Origin: Oerskovia douganii
Lineage (GTDB): Bacteria > Actinomycetota > Actinomycetes > Actinomycetales > Cellulomonadaceae
NCBI RefSeq assembly: GCF_015142735.1
Contig: NZ_JACSPN010000002.1
Span: 1-64,000, forward strand
Direction of reading: 5' to 3'
Length of the DNA stretch: 64,000 bases
The notes under the pieces are model-generated. The model saw only the letters and a program-made list of their open reading frames with translations. It made no database searches and had not been told where the DNA came from. Made by a program: the position numbers and the translations under genes. Shown piece by piece: positions 1-6,963 of the stretch. Numbering within the stretch: position 1 is the first letter of the stretch; each line of letters starts with the position of its first letter.

Positions 1-78
1 ACCTCACACTGCGGCCAGGAACCAACCCCCAGCCTCACGCCTCCACGCAGGTGTCACCAACGTCATGACACAGAACAG

Positions 79-2289
79 CTAGTCGTCGTCGCCCCGGGAC
101 TCCCGGGAGTCGTCCTGGGACGGCTTGGAGGGCTTGGACGGCTTGTCCGGCTTGGCGTCGGGGGCGCCGCCGAGCATGGCGGGGTCCGGGCCGGGGAACC
201 CGACGACCGGGAGCCCCTCGAGGGCGGTCTCCATGAAGGAGCGCCAGGTCGGGGCGGCCAGCGTCGACCCGTACCACCGCTTCTCGTAGCGCCCGTTGAT
301 GCGCATGTAGCTCATGGACACGTCGTTCTCGGCGTTCCCGATCCAGACCGCGGTCACGATCTGCGGCGTGTACCCGATGAACCACGTGTGGTGGTTGTTG
401 TTCGCGGTCCCGGACTTGCCCGCGCTCGGGCGCGAGAGCTGGGACTTCTTGGCGGTCCCCTGCGTCATGACGTTCTCGAGCGCGAACGTGACGGTCCGTG
501 CGATCCTCGGGTCCACGGCGCCGGGGTCGCAGTTCGCCGAGGGCACCGGCAGGTCGGAGCCGTCGGCGCCGACGACCCGCGTGATCGCGACGGGTTCGCA
601 GTACGTGCCGCCGCTCGCGAACGTCGCGTAGGCCGCGGCGAGCTGCAGGGGCGAGGAGTTCTGCGTCCCGATCGTCATGGTCGGCATGACGTTGATCGAC
701 GAGGCGTCGCCCGTCACCTCGGCCGTGCGGGACGGACGCAGGCCCGCGCTCCACGCCATGTCCCGGACCGCGCACAGGTCGAGCTGGGTCTCCATCGACG
801 CGTAGGCCGTGTTGACCGAGTTGAACGTGGCGCGCAGGACCGGGATCGCGCCCTGGTCCGTCGAGCCGTCCGCGTTGCCGGGCGACCAGGGGATGCGGTC
901 GAGCCGCGCGCACGACGCCCGGAAGTCCCGGTTGGGGATGAAGGTGCGCTTGCTGGCGTTGACCTTGTCGCTCAGGGTGCGGCCCGAGCGCAGCCACTCC
1001 GCGAGCGTGAAGACCTTCCAGGTCGAGCCGGGCGAGAAGCCGCTCGAGGAGCCGTGGAGCTGGTCGGCGCTGTAGTTCACCGCGGTCGTGCCGGGGGCCG
1101 GTTCCCTCGACACGTCGTAGGGACGGTTCTGAGCCATCGAGAGGATCTTGCCCGTGCCGGGCTCGACGGCCACGATCGCGTCCTCGAGGCCGCTGGGGTC
1201 CGACGCCGGGACGGCCGCCGAGATGTTCGCCTCGGCCGCGGCCTGCATGCGGGGGTCGAGAGTCGTGGTGATGTCGAGGCCGCCCCGGTAGAGGAGGGCC
1301 TGACGTTCCTTCTTCGTCTTGCCGAACGTCGGGTCGGACGTGATCACCTTGGTCACGTAGTCGCAGAAGAACGCGGCCCCGGCGGCCGTCTGGCACCCTC
1401 CGGAGATCGGCTGGACGTTGAGGGTCGCAGGGAGCGGGGTCGCGACGGCCTCGTCGTGCTGCTGCTGGGTGATGTACTTCTGCTCGAGGAGCTTGAGGAG
1501 CACCCGGTTGCGTCGCTTCTCGGAGTCGACGGGGTTGGTCACGGGGTCGTACTTCGTCGGGGCGTTGGTGACACCCGCGATCGTGGCGGCCTCGACGACG
1601 CTGAGCTCGGAGGCGTGCTTGCCGAAGTAGTGCAGGGCCGCGGTCTCGACGCCGTAGACGCGGATGCCGAACTGGGCGATGTTGAGGTAGCCCTGCAGGA
1701 TCTCGTCCTTGGTCATGATGGTCTCGATCGAGATCGCGAGCTTGGCCTCGCGTGCCTTGCGCCCCAGGGAGTCGTCGCGAGCCGCCCGCACCGCGACCGG
1801 GTCGTCGTCGCGCATGGCCTGCTCGATGAGCACGTTCTTCACGTACTGCTGGGTCAGGCTCGACCCGCCCTGGGTGTCGCCGCCCGTGAAGTTGTTGATC
1901 GCGGCCCGGGTCACGCCCTCGGGGTCGATCCCGCCGTGCTCGTAGTAGCGGTGGTCCTCGATCGCGATGACCGCGTCCTTCATGGGCTGGGAGACCTGGT
2001 CGAGGGGGACGACGATGCGGTTCTCGGTGTAGAACGTGGCGAGCAGCGTCGCGCCGTCGTTCGCGTAGAGGCGTGACTTCTCGGAGAGCGGCCCCGGTTC
2101 GAGCGCGTCGGGGAGCTCGTCGAACATCTGCGTGACGTCCTCCGTCACGGTGTTCGCCCCCGCGGCGAAGGGCAGCAGGAGGCCTGCCGCGAGGACGCCC
2201 CCGACGGCCGACACCAGGACGAACGCCAGGAGGAGAGCGAGCGCCTTGAAGGCGCCGGTCGTCTGGCTGAGTCGCGTTGACGGGCCCAT
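79..2289 (-). CDS. Class A penicillin-binding protein (glycosyltransferase/transpeptidase)
   Basis: Bifunctional peptidoglycan synthase of 736 residues, anchored in the membrane with its catalytic domains outside. A hydrophobic segment lies at about residues 11-40. A GT51 glycosyltransferase domain follows, with the EDHRYYEHGGID motif near residue 110. The transpeptidase domain has its SxxK active site (GSTWK) near residue 420, an SVNTAY (SxN) motif and KSGTAN as the KTG box near residue 620. The tail is rich in Asp, Lys, Pro and Ser and has no PASTA repeats. I chose the ATG at 2289 because it directly precedes the cytoplasmic stub and membrane helix. An upstream in-frame ATG (2394) would add a Pro-rich stretch overlapping the operators of the divergent SRPBCC gene. 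The length is normal for PBP1a/PonA-type enzymes. Which paralogue it is cannot be decided here. Confidence 0.93.
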   Translation of the reverse strand: MGPSTRLSQTTGAFKALALLLAFVLVSAVGGVLAAGLLLPFAAGANTVTEDVTQMFDELPDALEPGPLSEKSRLYANDGATLLATFYTENRIVVPLDQVSQPMKDAVIAIEDHRYYEHGGIDPEGVTRAAINNFTGGDTQGGSSLTQQYVKNVLIEQAMRDDDPVAVRAARDDSLGRKAREAKLAISIETIMTKDEILQGYLNIAQFGIRVYGVETAALHYFGKHASELSVVEAATIAGVTNAPTKYDPVTNPVDSEKRRNRVLLKLLEQKYITQQQHDEAVATPLPATLNVQPISGGCQTAAGAAFFCDYVTKVITSDPTFGKTKKERQALLYRGGLDITTTLDPRMQAAAEANISAAVPASDPSGLEDAIVAVEPGTGKILSMAQNRPYDVSREPAPGTTAVNYSADQLHGSSSGFSPGSTWKVFTLAEWLRSGRTLSDKVNASKRTFIPNRDFRASCARLDRIPWSPGNADGSTDQGAIPVLRATFNSVNTAYASMETQLDLCAVRDMAWSAGLRPSRTAEVTGDASSINVMPTMTIGTQNSSPLQLAAAYATFASGGTYCEPVAITRVVGADGSDLPVPSANCDPGAVDPRIARTVTFALENVMTQGTAKKSQLSRPSAGKSGTANNNHHTWFIGYTPQIVTAVWIGNAENDVSMSYMRINGRYEKRWYGSTLAAPTWRSFMETALEGLPVVGFPGPDPAMLGGAPDAKPDKPSKPSKPSQDDSRESRGDDD

Positions 2290-2357
2290 CTGCCGACTGT
2301 ACGTCCGCAGGCCTGGAGCGGCTCGCGGGAGCGGGGAGGGCGGGCCGGGGCATACAT

Positions 2358-2407
2358 GCAACCCAGGGGTTGCGCTCGAGGCCATCAGGTGCAACTCTGA
2401 AGTTGCA
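2358..2407. promoter_or_regulatory. Twin palindromic operators ahead of SRPBCC-ArsR pair
   Basis: Two inverted repeats share the form GCAAC-N6-GTTGC. The first is GCAACCC AG GGGTTGC (2358-2373); the second is TGCAACT CTGA AGTTGCA (2390-2407). Their centres are 33 bp apart, about three helical turns, and they lie 40-90 bp before the SRPBCC start. ArsR-family repressors bind such palindromes and usually control their own operon, so these are probably the sites for the ArsR protein encoded at 2932-3246. The sites also sit just upstream of the divergent PBP gene and could affect it. Confidence 0.6.
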
Positions 2408-2446
2408 TGTTCTTTCAGTGCTCCGACATCTCAGAGAGGGACGACC

Positions 2447-2935
2447 ATGACGACCACCGACCAGCAGGCATCGATCGACACCGAGGCGTTCCAGGTGACC
2501 CGCACCCTGCTCATCCACGCCGCACCGCCCAGGGTCTGGGCAGCGCTCACGCAGGACGACCTGATCGCCCGGTGGTTCGGGCAGCAGGCCGTCCTGCCCG
2601 ACCTGCGCGTGGGCGGCGAGGGCACGTTCGGGTTCGACGGCTACGGCCAGTTCGCCGTCCGCATCGAGGAGTACGACGAGCCCCGCACGTTCGCCTTCAC
2701 CTGGACCAACCAGGCCGGCGCCGAGCTGAGCCCCGACAACTCCACCCTCGTGCGCTTCACGCTCACCCCCGAGGGCGAGGACACCGTGCTCGCCGTCGTC
2801 GAGTCCGGGTTCGAGCGCCTGGGCGGCGGGGCCGACGACGCGATGGCCAGCAACCGGTCGGGGTGGACCGGCGAGCTCGACGAGCTCGTCGCGTTCCTCG
2901 CGGACACCGCCCCCGCCACGGGGCCCGCGGCGTGA
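2447..2935 (+). CDS. SRPBCC (AHSA1-like) domain protein
   Basis: A 162-residue protein of the START/Bet v1-like fold. The family pattern is visible in the N-terminal TRTLLIHAAPPRVWAALT strand-helix, followed by the RWFG motif and the C-terminal long helix (NRSGWTGELDELVAFL). Members bind small hydrophobic ligands or act as activators; the ligand here cannot be predicted. The ATG follows a GAGAGGG Shine-Dalgarno. The stop overlaps the GTG of the ArsR gene by four bases (GTGA), so the two are translationally coupled. This pairing of an AHSA1-like protein with an ArsR regulator is common in actinobacteria. The palindromes at 2358-2407 probably govern the pair. Confidence 0.85.
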   Translation: MTTTDQQASIDTEAFQVTRTLLIHAAPPRVWAALTQDDLIARWFGQQAVLPDLRVGGEGTFGFDGYGQFAVRIEEYDEPRTFAFTWTNQAGAELSPDNSTLVRFTLTPEGEDTVLAVVESGFERLGGGADDAMASNRSGWTGELDELVAFLADTAPATGPAA

Positions 2936-3246
2936 GCGCCGCGACGCTGACCCCCGTGTTCGCGGCCCTCGCCGACGACACGAGATGGCAGATCCTCCAG
3001 GAGCTGGGACGCGCGGACCTGTCGGCGTCCGCGCTCGCGACCGTCCTGCCGGTGACCCGGCAGGCGATCGCCAAGCACCTGGCCGTGCTCGCCCAGGCGG
3101 GGCTCGTCGAACCCGTGCGGGTCGGTCGCGAGGTCCGCTACCGCGCGATCGGGTCCCGCCTGGGCGAGACGGCCCGCGCCCTCGACGCGATCGGCGCCGA
3201 GTGGGACCGCCGCCTCGCCGCGGTCAAGCGGATCGCGGAGGGGTAG
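2932..3246 (+). CDS. ArsR-family transcriptional regulator
   Basis: A 104-residue winged-helix repressor. FAALADDTRWQILQEL is the first helix pair, and TRQAIAKHLAVLAQAGLVEP is the recognition helix-turn-helix typical of ArsR proteins. The wing GREVRYRAI follows. There is no ELCVCDL metal-binding box and there are no cysteines, so it is not a classical metal sensor; ArsR proteins paired with SRPBCC proteins generally lack one. It starts at a GTG overlapping the SRPBCC stop codon and ends just before a convergent gene. It is inferred to repress its own operon through the two palindromes upstream of the SRPBCC gene. Confidence 0.88.
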   Translation: MSAATLTPVFAALADDTRWQILQELGRADLSASALATVLPVTRQAIAKHLAVLAQAGLVEPVRVGREVRYRAIGSRLGETARALDAIGAEWDRRLAAVKRIAEG

Positions 3247-3307
3247 GTCCCCGGGGCCCGCGGTGCTCCCGGCGGACCGCTCCCGCCTGCTCGGCCCGGC
3301 ACCCCAC

Positions 3308-4096
3308 CTACCGGGCCCCGAGCTCCTCACCGCGGACCGTGAGCTGGTCCGCGAACGTCCCCAGCAGCGACCGCGCGGCGGGGACGTCGACCTTCCCGTC
3401 CCAGCCGAGCGCGACCGCCCGGCGCACGGGCTCCTCCCAGGAGGGTTCGAGCTCCGCGACGACGGCGGACGTCGTCTGCGGGTCGCTCGTCCAGCCGCCC
3501 CAGCGGGGCATGACCCACGTGAAGGCGACCCGTGCCAGGCGCCGGCCGACCGTCCGGCACAGGGCCGCCTCCTCCACCGGGTCGACGGAGTCCGCGCGGG
3601 ACCGGAGCCGGGCGAACGCGGTCCGCCAGTCGCCCTGGACCTGCCGAGCCAGGGCCAGGTCCGGACGGTGAGGGCGGACGTGCGCACCGGCGTCGGGCCC
3701 CCAGACGGGGGTGCACAGGACGCGGACGTGGAACCCCTCGTCGAACCGCCGTGCCGGGTCCGTCATGCGCGTGCGCGAGTGGAGGAGGATCCCGGCACCG
3801 CTCACCTCGGGGTGCTCCACCGCGAGGCGCGCCTCGATCGTGCGGACCGTCGCGTGGTCCGCGGGCGTCGGCTCGTGGTCGAGGAGGACCTGCCCGTCGA
3901 GGTCGGAGACGCCCGGGCGGGCCGTTCCACGCGGGACGCTCCCGTAGACGTAGACGCTGTCGAGGCCCGCGTCGCCGAAGGCCTCACGGGCCGCGGAGAC
4001 GTAGGCCGCCACGAGGGGCCGGAACTCGGGCTGGACCCGGGCGACGTCGCCCTCGCGGGCGACGAACCCGTCCCGGGCCAGCCCGCGCGCCGACAT
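3308..4096 (-). CDS. Nucleotidyltransferase-like protein
   Basis: A 262-residue protein whose N-terminal half carries a nucleotidyltransferase signature, VYVYGSVPRGTARPGVSDLD. This is the GS...DxD pattern of the Pol-beta-like superfamily (MNT/aminoglycoside adenylyltransferase type). The C-terminal half is helical and not assignable by eye. Its ATG shares one base with the stop of the PAP2 phosphatase gene upstream (TGATG), so the two form an operon. The first Asp of the catalytic pair is Ser-Asp-Leu-Asp, consistent with an active enzyme. The substrate is unknown, and an aminoglycoside-resistance role should not be assumed. Confidence 0.75.
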   Translation of the reverse strand: MSARGLARDGFVAREGDVARVQPEFRPLVAAYVSAAREAFGDAGLDSVYVYGSVPRGTARPGVSDLDGQVLLDHEPTPADHATVRTIEARLAVEHPEVSGAGILLHSRTRMTDPARRFDEGFHVRVLCTPVWGPDAGAHVRPHRPDLALARQVQGDWRTAFARLRSRADSVDPVEEAALCRTVGRRLARVAFTWVMPRWGGWTSDPQTTSAVVAELEPSWEEPVRRAVALGWDGKVDVPAARSLLGTFADQLTVRGEELGAR

Positions 4097-4794
4097 CAGG
4101 TGCGCAGGTGCGAGGTGTCGCGGCGCAGGTAGCCCCACGCCAGGACCGCGCACACGACGCCGTTGACCAGGCCCGCGAGGACGTCGGTCAGCGAGTGCAT
4201 CCCGCGGTACAGGCGGGCGAACCCGACCGCGAACGGGACCAGCACCGCCAGGACCGTGAGCGCGACCCGCAGCGCCGGGTTCCGCACGCGCTGCGCGAGG
4301 AGCGCGAGCGTCAGGTAGAACGCCGCGGACGCGCCCGTGTGACCGCTGGGGAAGCTCGACGTGGGCGGGGCATGGTCGAGCATGTCGACCTCGGGCCGCG
4401 TGCGACCCACGACGATCGACGACGTGAGGAAGATCAGGGCCTGGAGCGACACCGCGAGCGCGGGGACCAGGGCGAACCACCACTGCCGGGTGCGCCACCA
4501 GATCAGCGCGACCGCGAGCACGCACGCCCCGATGATGAACTCGGTCATCCCGATCGCCGACAGCATCTCCGTGACCGTGTCGAGGAACGGGGTCCGGACC
4601 GAGACCAGGGCCTCGTTGACCCCCGCCTCGCCCGGCAGGTTGCCCAGCGGGCCCTTGATGAGGAAGCCGACCCCGACGATCACGACCCACAGCGCAGCAC
4701 CGGGCAGGAACGCGCGCAGCAGCAGGTCACGGGCGACCTCGCGGCCGGTAGGGCGCGAGGTGTCGAGCTCGTAGCGGTGGACGAACGGGTGCAC
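4096..4794 (-). CDS. PAP2-family membrane phosphatase
   Basis: A 232-residue integral membrane protein with about five or six hydrophobic helices. All three PAP2 signature motifs are present: RTRP at residues 131-134, SFPSGHT at 147-153, and RLYRGMHSLTD at 194-204 with catalytic His200 and Asp204. Enzymes of this family remove phosphate from lipid phosphates such as undecaprenyl diphosphate, phosphatidate or phosphatidylglycerol phosphate on the outer membrane face. Its specificity here is unknown. A purine-rich Shine-Dalgarno (CAGGAGG) precedes the ATG. It is the first gene of a two-gene operon with the nucleotidyltransferase. Confidence 0.9.
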   Translation of the reverse strand: MHPFVHRYELDTSRPTGREVARDLLLRAFLPGAALWVVIVGVGFLIKGPLGNLPGEAGVNEALVSVRTPFLDTVTEMLSAIGMTEFIIGACVLAVALIWWRTRQWWFALVPALAVSLQALIFLTSSIVVGRTRPEVDMLDHAPPTSSFPSGHTGASAAFYLTLALLAQRVRNPALRVALTVLAVLVPFAVGFARLYRGMHSLTDVLAGLVNGVVCAVLAWGYLRRDTSHLRT

Positions 4795-4929
4795 GGGGCC
4801 TCCTGGTGACGGTCGGTGCCCGCCGACCCGTGGGGGTCACGGCAGGGACGTCCCCGGACATTACGCGCAGAGGGGGCGACTCGCGCGGCGAGCGCCGGAC
4901 GAGGTGCGCGGCCTGGCTAGGCTCGCCCG

Positions 4930-5721
4930 GTGCACCCACCACGACACGTGATCGAGGCCTTCGGGGCCGTCGGGCTCCCCGTGCGGCTCGACGGCGGACG
5001 CGGCACCGCGTGGCGCGTCGGGGACACCGTGCTCAAGCCGCTCGACGTGCTGCCCGCCGAGCTCGAGTGGCTGCGGGACCACGCGCCGTCGGGAGGGAGC
5101 GGTCCACGGTTGAGCCTGCCGCTCGCAAGCACGTCCGGCGACCTGGTCGTCGACGGGTGGACGGCGTGCCCGGCGCTCGCGGGCGAGCACGTCCCGGGGC
5201 GCTGGGCGGAGATCGCGGAGGTCGCGCGGCGCTTCGCCGAGGTGTTCGACGGCGTCGCGCGGCCCGGATTCCTCGACGAGCGCACGCACGCGTGGGCACG
5301 GGCGGACCGGCTCGCGTGGGGCGAGGAAGCGGTCCACGTGCCCGACGACGTCCCGCACCTCCCCGCGCTGCTCGCGGCCCGGCGGCCGGTCGCCGAGTCG
5401 CCGACCGTCGTCCACGGCGACCTCACGGGCAACGTGCTCTTCGCCGACGGCCTGCCGCCCGCGGTCGTCGACCTCACGCTGTACTGGCGGCCCGTCCGGT
5501 ACTCCGTGGCGGTCGTCGCGGTCGACGCGGTCTGCTTCGAGGCCGCGCCGTCGTCGCTGCTGGAGACGATCGACCCGGGGGACGGGTCCGCTCAGCACCT
5601 CGTGCGCGCGCTCGTGTTCCGGATCGCGACGGACTGGTTCAACGAGCTGCCGCTCGACACCCACGACGTGTACGCCGCGACGGTGGGGCGGGTGCTCGAC
5701 CTGGCCGCGCGCGGGCGGTGA
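4930..5721 (+). CDS. TIGR02569-family protein (aminoglycoside phosphotransferase-like fold)
   Basis: A 263-residue protein resembling the actinobacterial TIGR02569 family, which has a remote protein-kinase/aminoglycoside phosphotransferase fold. The loop VVHGDLTGNVLF contains the HGDxxxxN catalytic motif, followed by the metal-binding Asp in AVVDLTLYWRP. Family members have no established substrate. The start is a GTG preceded by GCTAGG-rich sequence, with no good alternative downstream before the conserved region. It is divergent from the PAP2 operon across about 135 bp. Resistance to an aminoglycoside should not be inferred. Confidence 0.8.
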   Translation: MHPPRHVIEAFGAVGLPVRLDGGRGTAWRVGDTVLKPLDVLPAELEWLRDHAPSGGSGPRLSLPLASTSGDLVVDGWTACPALAGEHVPGRWAEIAEVARRFAEVFDGVARPGFLDERTHAWARADRLAWGEEAVHVPDDVPHLPALLAARRPVAESPTVVHGDLTGNVLFADGLPPAVVDLTLYWRPVRYSVAVVAVDAVCFEAAPSSLLETIDPGDGSAQHLVRALVFRIATDWFNELPLDTHDVYAATVGRVLDLAARGR

Positions 5722-5743
5722 GGCCGGTCTCCGGTCGGAGGCC

Positions 5744-5995
5744 TCAGCGCGCGCCGGTGACCGTCGCCGCGGGGCGCGGCAGGACCGCCGCGACGACACC
5801 CCCGGCGATCGCCAGGACGGGCCCGAGCACGAACGCCGCGACCTCCGCAGGCATCAGCCGACCGACCGACTGCGTCTCGTCCGCGGCGACGCCCTCGGCA
5901 TAGCCCGTGTACGCGCCCGCGGCGAACAGCAGGGCTCCGCCGATGATCGCGAGCCAGCACAGGCCGAGCACCGTGCGCCGCAGTCCTGGTGTCAT
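5744..5995 (-). CDS. Small two-helix membrane protein, unknown function
   Basis: An 83-residue protein with two hydrophobic segments (residues about 8-28 and 52-72) separated by a short acidic loop (YAEGVAADETQS). It has a basic N-terminus (MTPGLRR). I recognise no family. It lies convergent to the kinase-like gene with only 22 bp between stops, and divergent from the Nudix gene. Strong GC at third codon positions supports coding. Its role is unknown. Confidence 0.6.
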   Translation of the reverse strand: MTPGLRRTVLGLCWLAIIGGALLFAAGAYTGYAEGVAADETQSVGRLMPAEVAAFVLGPVLAIAGGVVAAVLPRPAATVTGAR

Positions 5996-6104
5996 CTCTG
6001 GTGCCCCCTGTGCGCGTCGTCGGTGATGGCGGGAACCCTAGCGCAGCGGTGGCCGCTGTCCGGCAGGTCTGGAGCGCGGCCCACGAGGCTGCGAGGATGC
6101 CCGG

Positions 6105-6650
6105 ATGACCGACGCGGAGACCTGGGACCTGCTCGACGAGCGGGGCGCCACCACGGGCGAGACGCACCGCCGGGATGATCCGCGGTGGCCGACGAACCGC
6201 TTCCATCTCATGGTGGCGACGTGCGTCGTACGGTCCGACGGACTGGTCCTGCTGACCCGTCGGGCCGCGACCAAGGCCTTCCCGTTCATGTGGGAGATCC
6301 CCGGAGGCAGCGTTCTCGCGGGCGAGACCGGCGCCCAGGCCGCCGTACGCGAGCTCCGCGAGGAGACCGGGCTCGCCGTCGACGGCAGCGATCTCCGCCG
6401 GGTGGGAAGAGGCGCCGAGTCCACCGCGCTGCTCGACGTCTACGTCGCGGCCGTACGAGGTCGCCCGCGCCTCCACCTCGACCCGGCCGAGGTCGATCGC
6501 GCTGCCTGGGTCACGTGGAGCGAGGTCGAGACGCACCGCGCCGCCGGGCGGATGCCGGCCCCCTGGGTGGGATGCTTCGCCCCGCTCTGGCCGGACCTCA
6601 CGAGGGCGGTGGCGCAGGCGGCGCAGGGTGAAGGAGCTTCCGGACCATGA
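6105..6650 (+). CDS. Nudix hydrolase
   Basis: A 181-residue Nudix protein. The full Nudix box GX5EX7REUXEEXGU is present: GGSVLAGETG then AAVRELREETGL. The N-terminus (TWDLLDERGATTGETHRR) resembles the isopentenyl-diphosphate isomerase/NudG-like subgroup that acts on varied nucleoside diphosphate derivatives. The substrate cannot be read from the sequence. The ATG is chosen because the upstream 100 bases belong to the divergent spacer. The last 50 bases overlap a possible gene remnant on the other strand. Confidence 0.85.
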   Translation: MTDAETWDLLDERGATTGETHRRDDPRWPTNRFHLMVATCVVRSDGLVLLTRRAATKAFPFMWEIPGGSVLAGETGAQAAVRELREETGLAVDGSDLRRVGRGAESTALLDVYVAAVRGRPRLHLDPAEVDRAAWVTWSEVETHRAAGRMPAPWVGCFAPLWPDLTRAVAQAAQGEGASGP

Positions 6651-6732
6651 CGAGCCGCGAGACGGTGACTCCGGAGAGCCACGCGAGGTAGGTGCGGGGG
6701 AGTCCCTGCGCGGGGGCGCCGATCGTGGTCAT
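6598..6732 (-). pseudogene. Possible remnant of an MFS transporter N-terminus
   Basis: A 44-residue reading frame starts MTTIGAPAQGLPRTYLAWL and continues SGVTVSRL. This resembles the first helix of major facilitator transporters, which often begin with a Leu-Pro-Arg stretch and end the first helix in VSRLGD. Here the frame leaves that pattern immediately after VSRL and stops inside the Nudix 3' end. No Shine-Dalgarno is evident. It may be the leftover 5' end of a deleted transporter gene, or it may be chance. Confidence 0.2.
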
Positions 6733-6963
6733 GACCGTACGATCGAGCCTCGAGCCGGTCGAGGGTCGAACGGGCCCCAGCCGACCTCCTCTGGTACCGG
6801 GCCGCCGACGTCGACGGGTTGCGGCGGGTCCTCTCCGTGTGGTCGGTGGCGCGCTCACGAGCCGGTACAGTTCCCGCCGGGTCCCGTTCCCGGTCGTCGT
6901 CGACCGGACCCGTCGAGCCGGGGTAGACGGGCTTTCCGCTTCGGCGAGGACGGCGGTGCAGGG
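6651..6963. other. Intergenic spacer without a recognised functional gene
   Basis: About 310 bases between the Nudix hydrolase and the metalloprotease. The first 80 bases overlap the possible transporter remnant on the minus strand. The rest is slightly less GC-rich and presumably holds the metalloprotease promoter, but no convincing -35/-10 pair or hairpin is visible. Confidence 0.4.

Noticed and set aside
35-2518. 827-residue open frame on the minus strand overlapping the PBP gene
   Set aside because: Arg/Pro/Gly-rich shadow frame without domain pattern; the overlapping frame has all PBP motifs.
3308-4690. 460-residue minus-strand frame suggesting a longer nucleotidyltransferase
   Set aside because: Only the part from the ATG at 4096 has a coherent protein; the rest is out-of-frame PAP2 sequence.
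4930-5721. Aminoglycoside resistance gene
   Set aside because: The HGDxxxxN loop is shared by a large kinase-like fold; the gene looks like the housekeeping TIGR02569 group.
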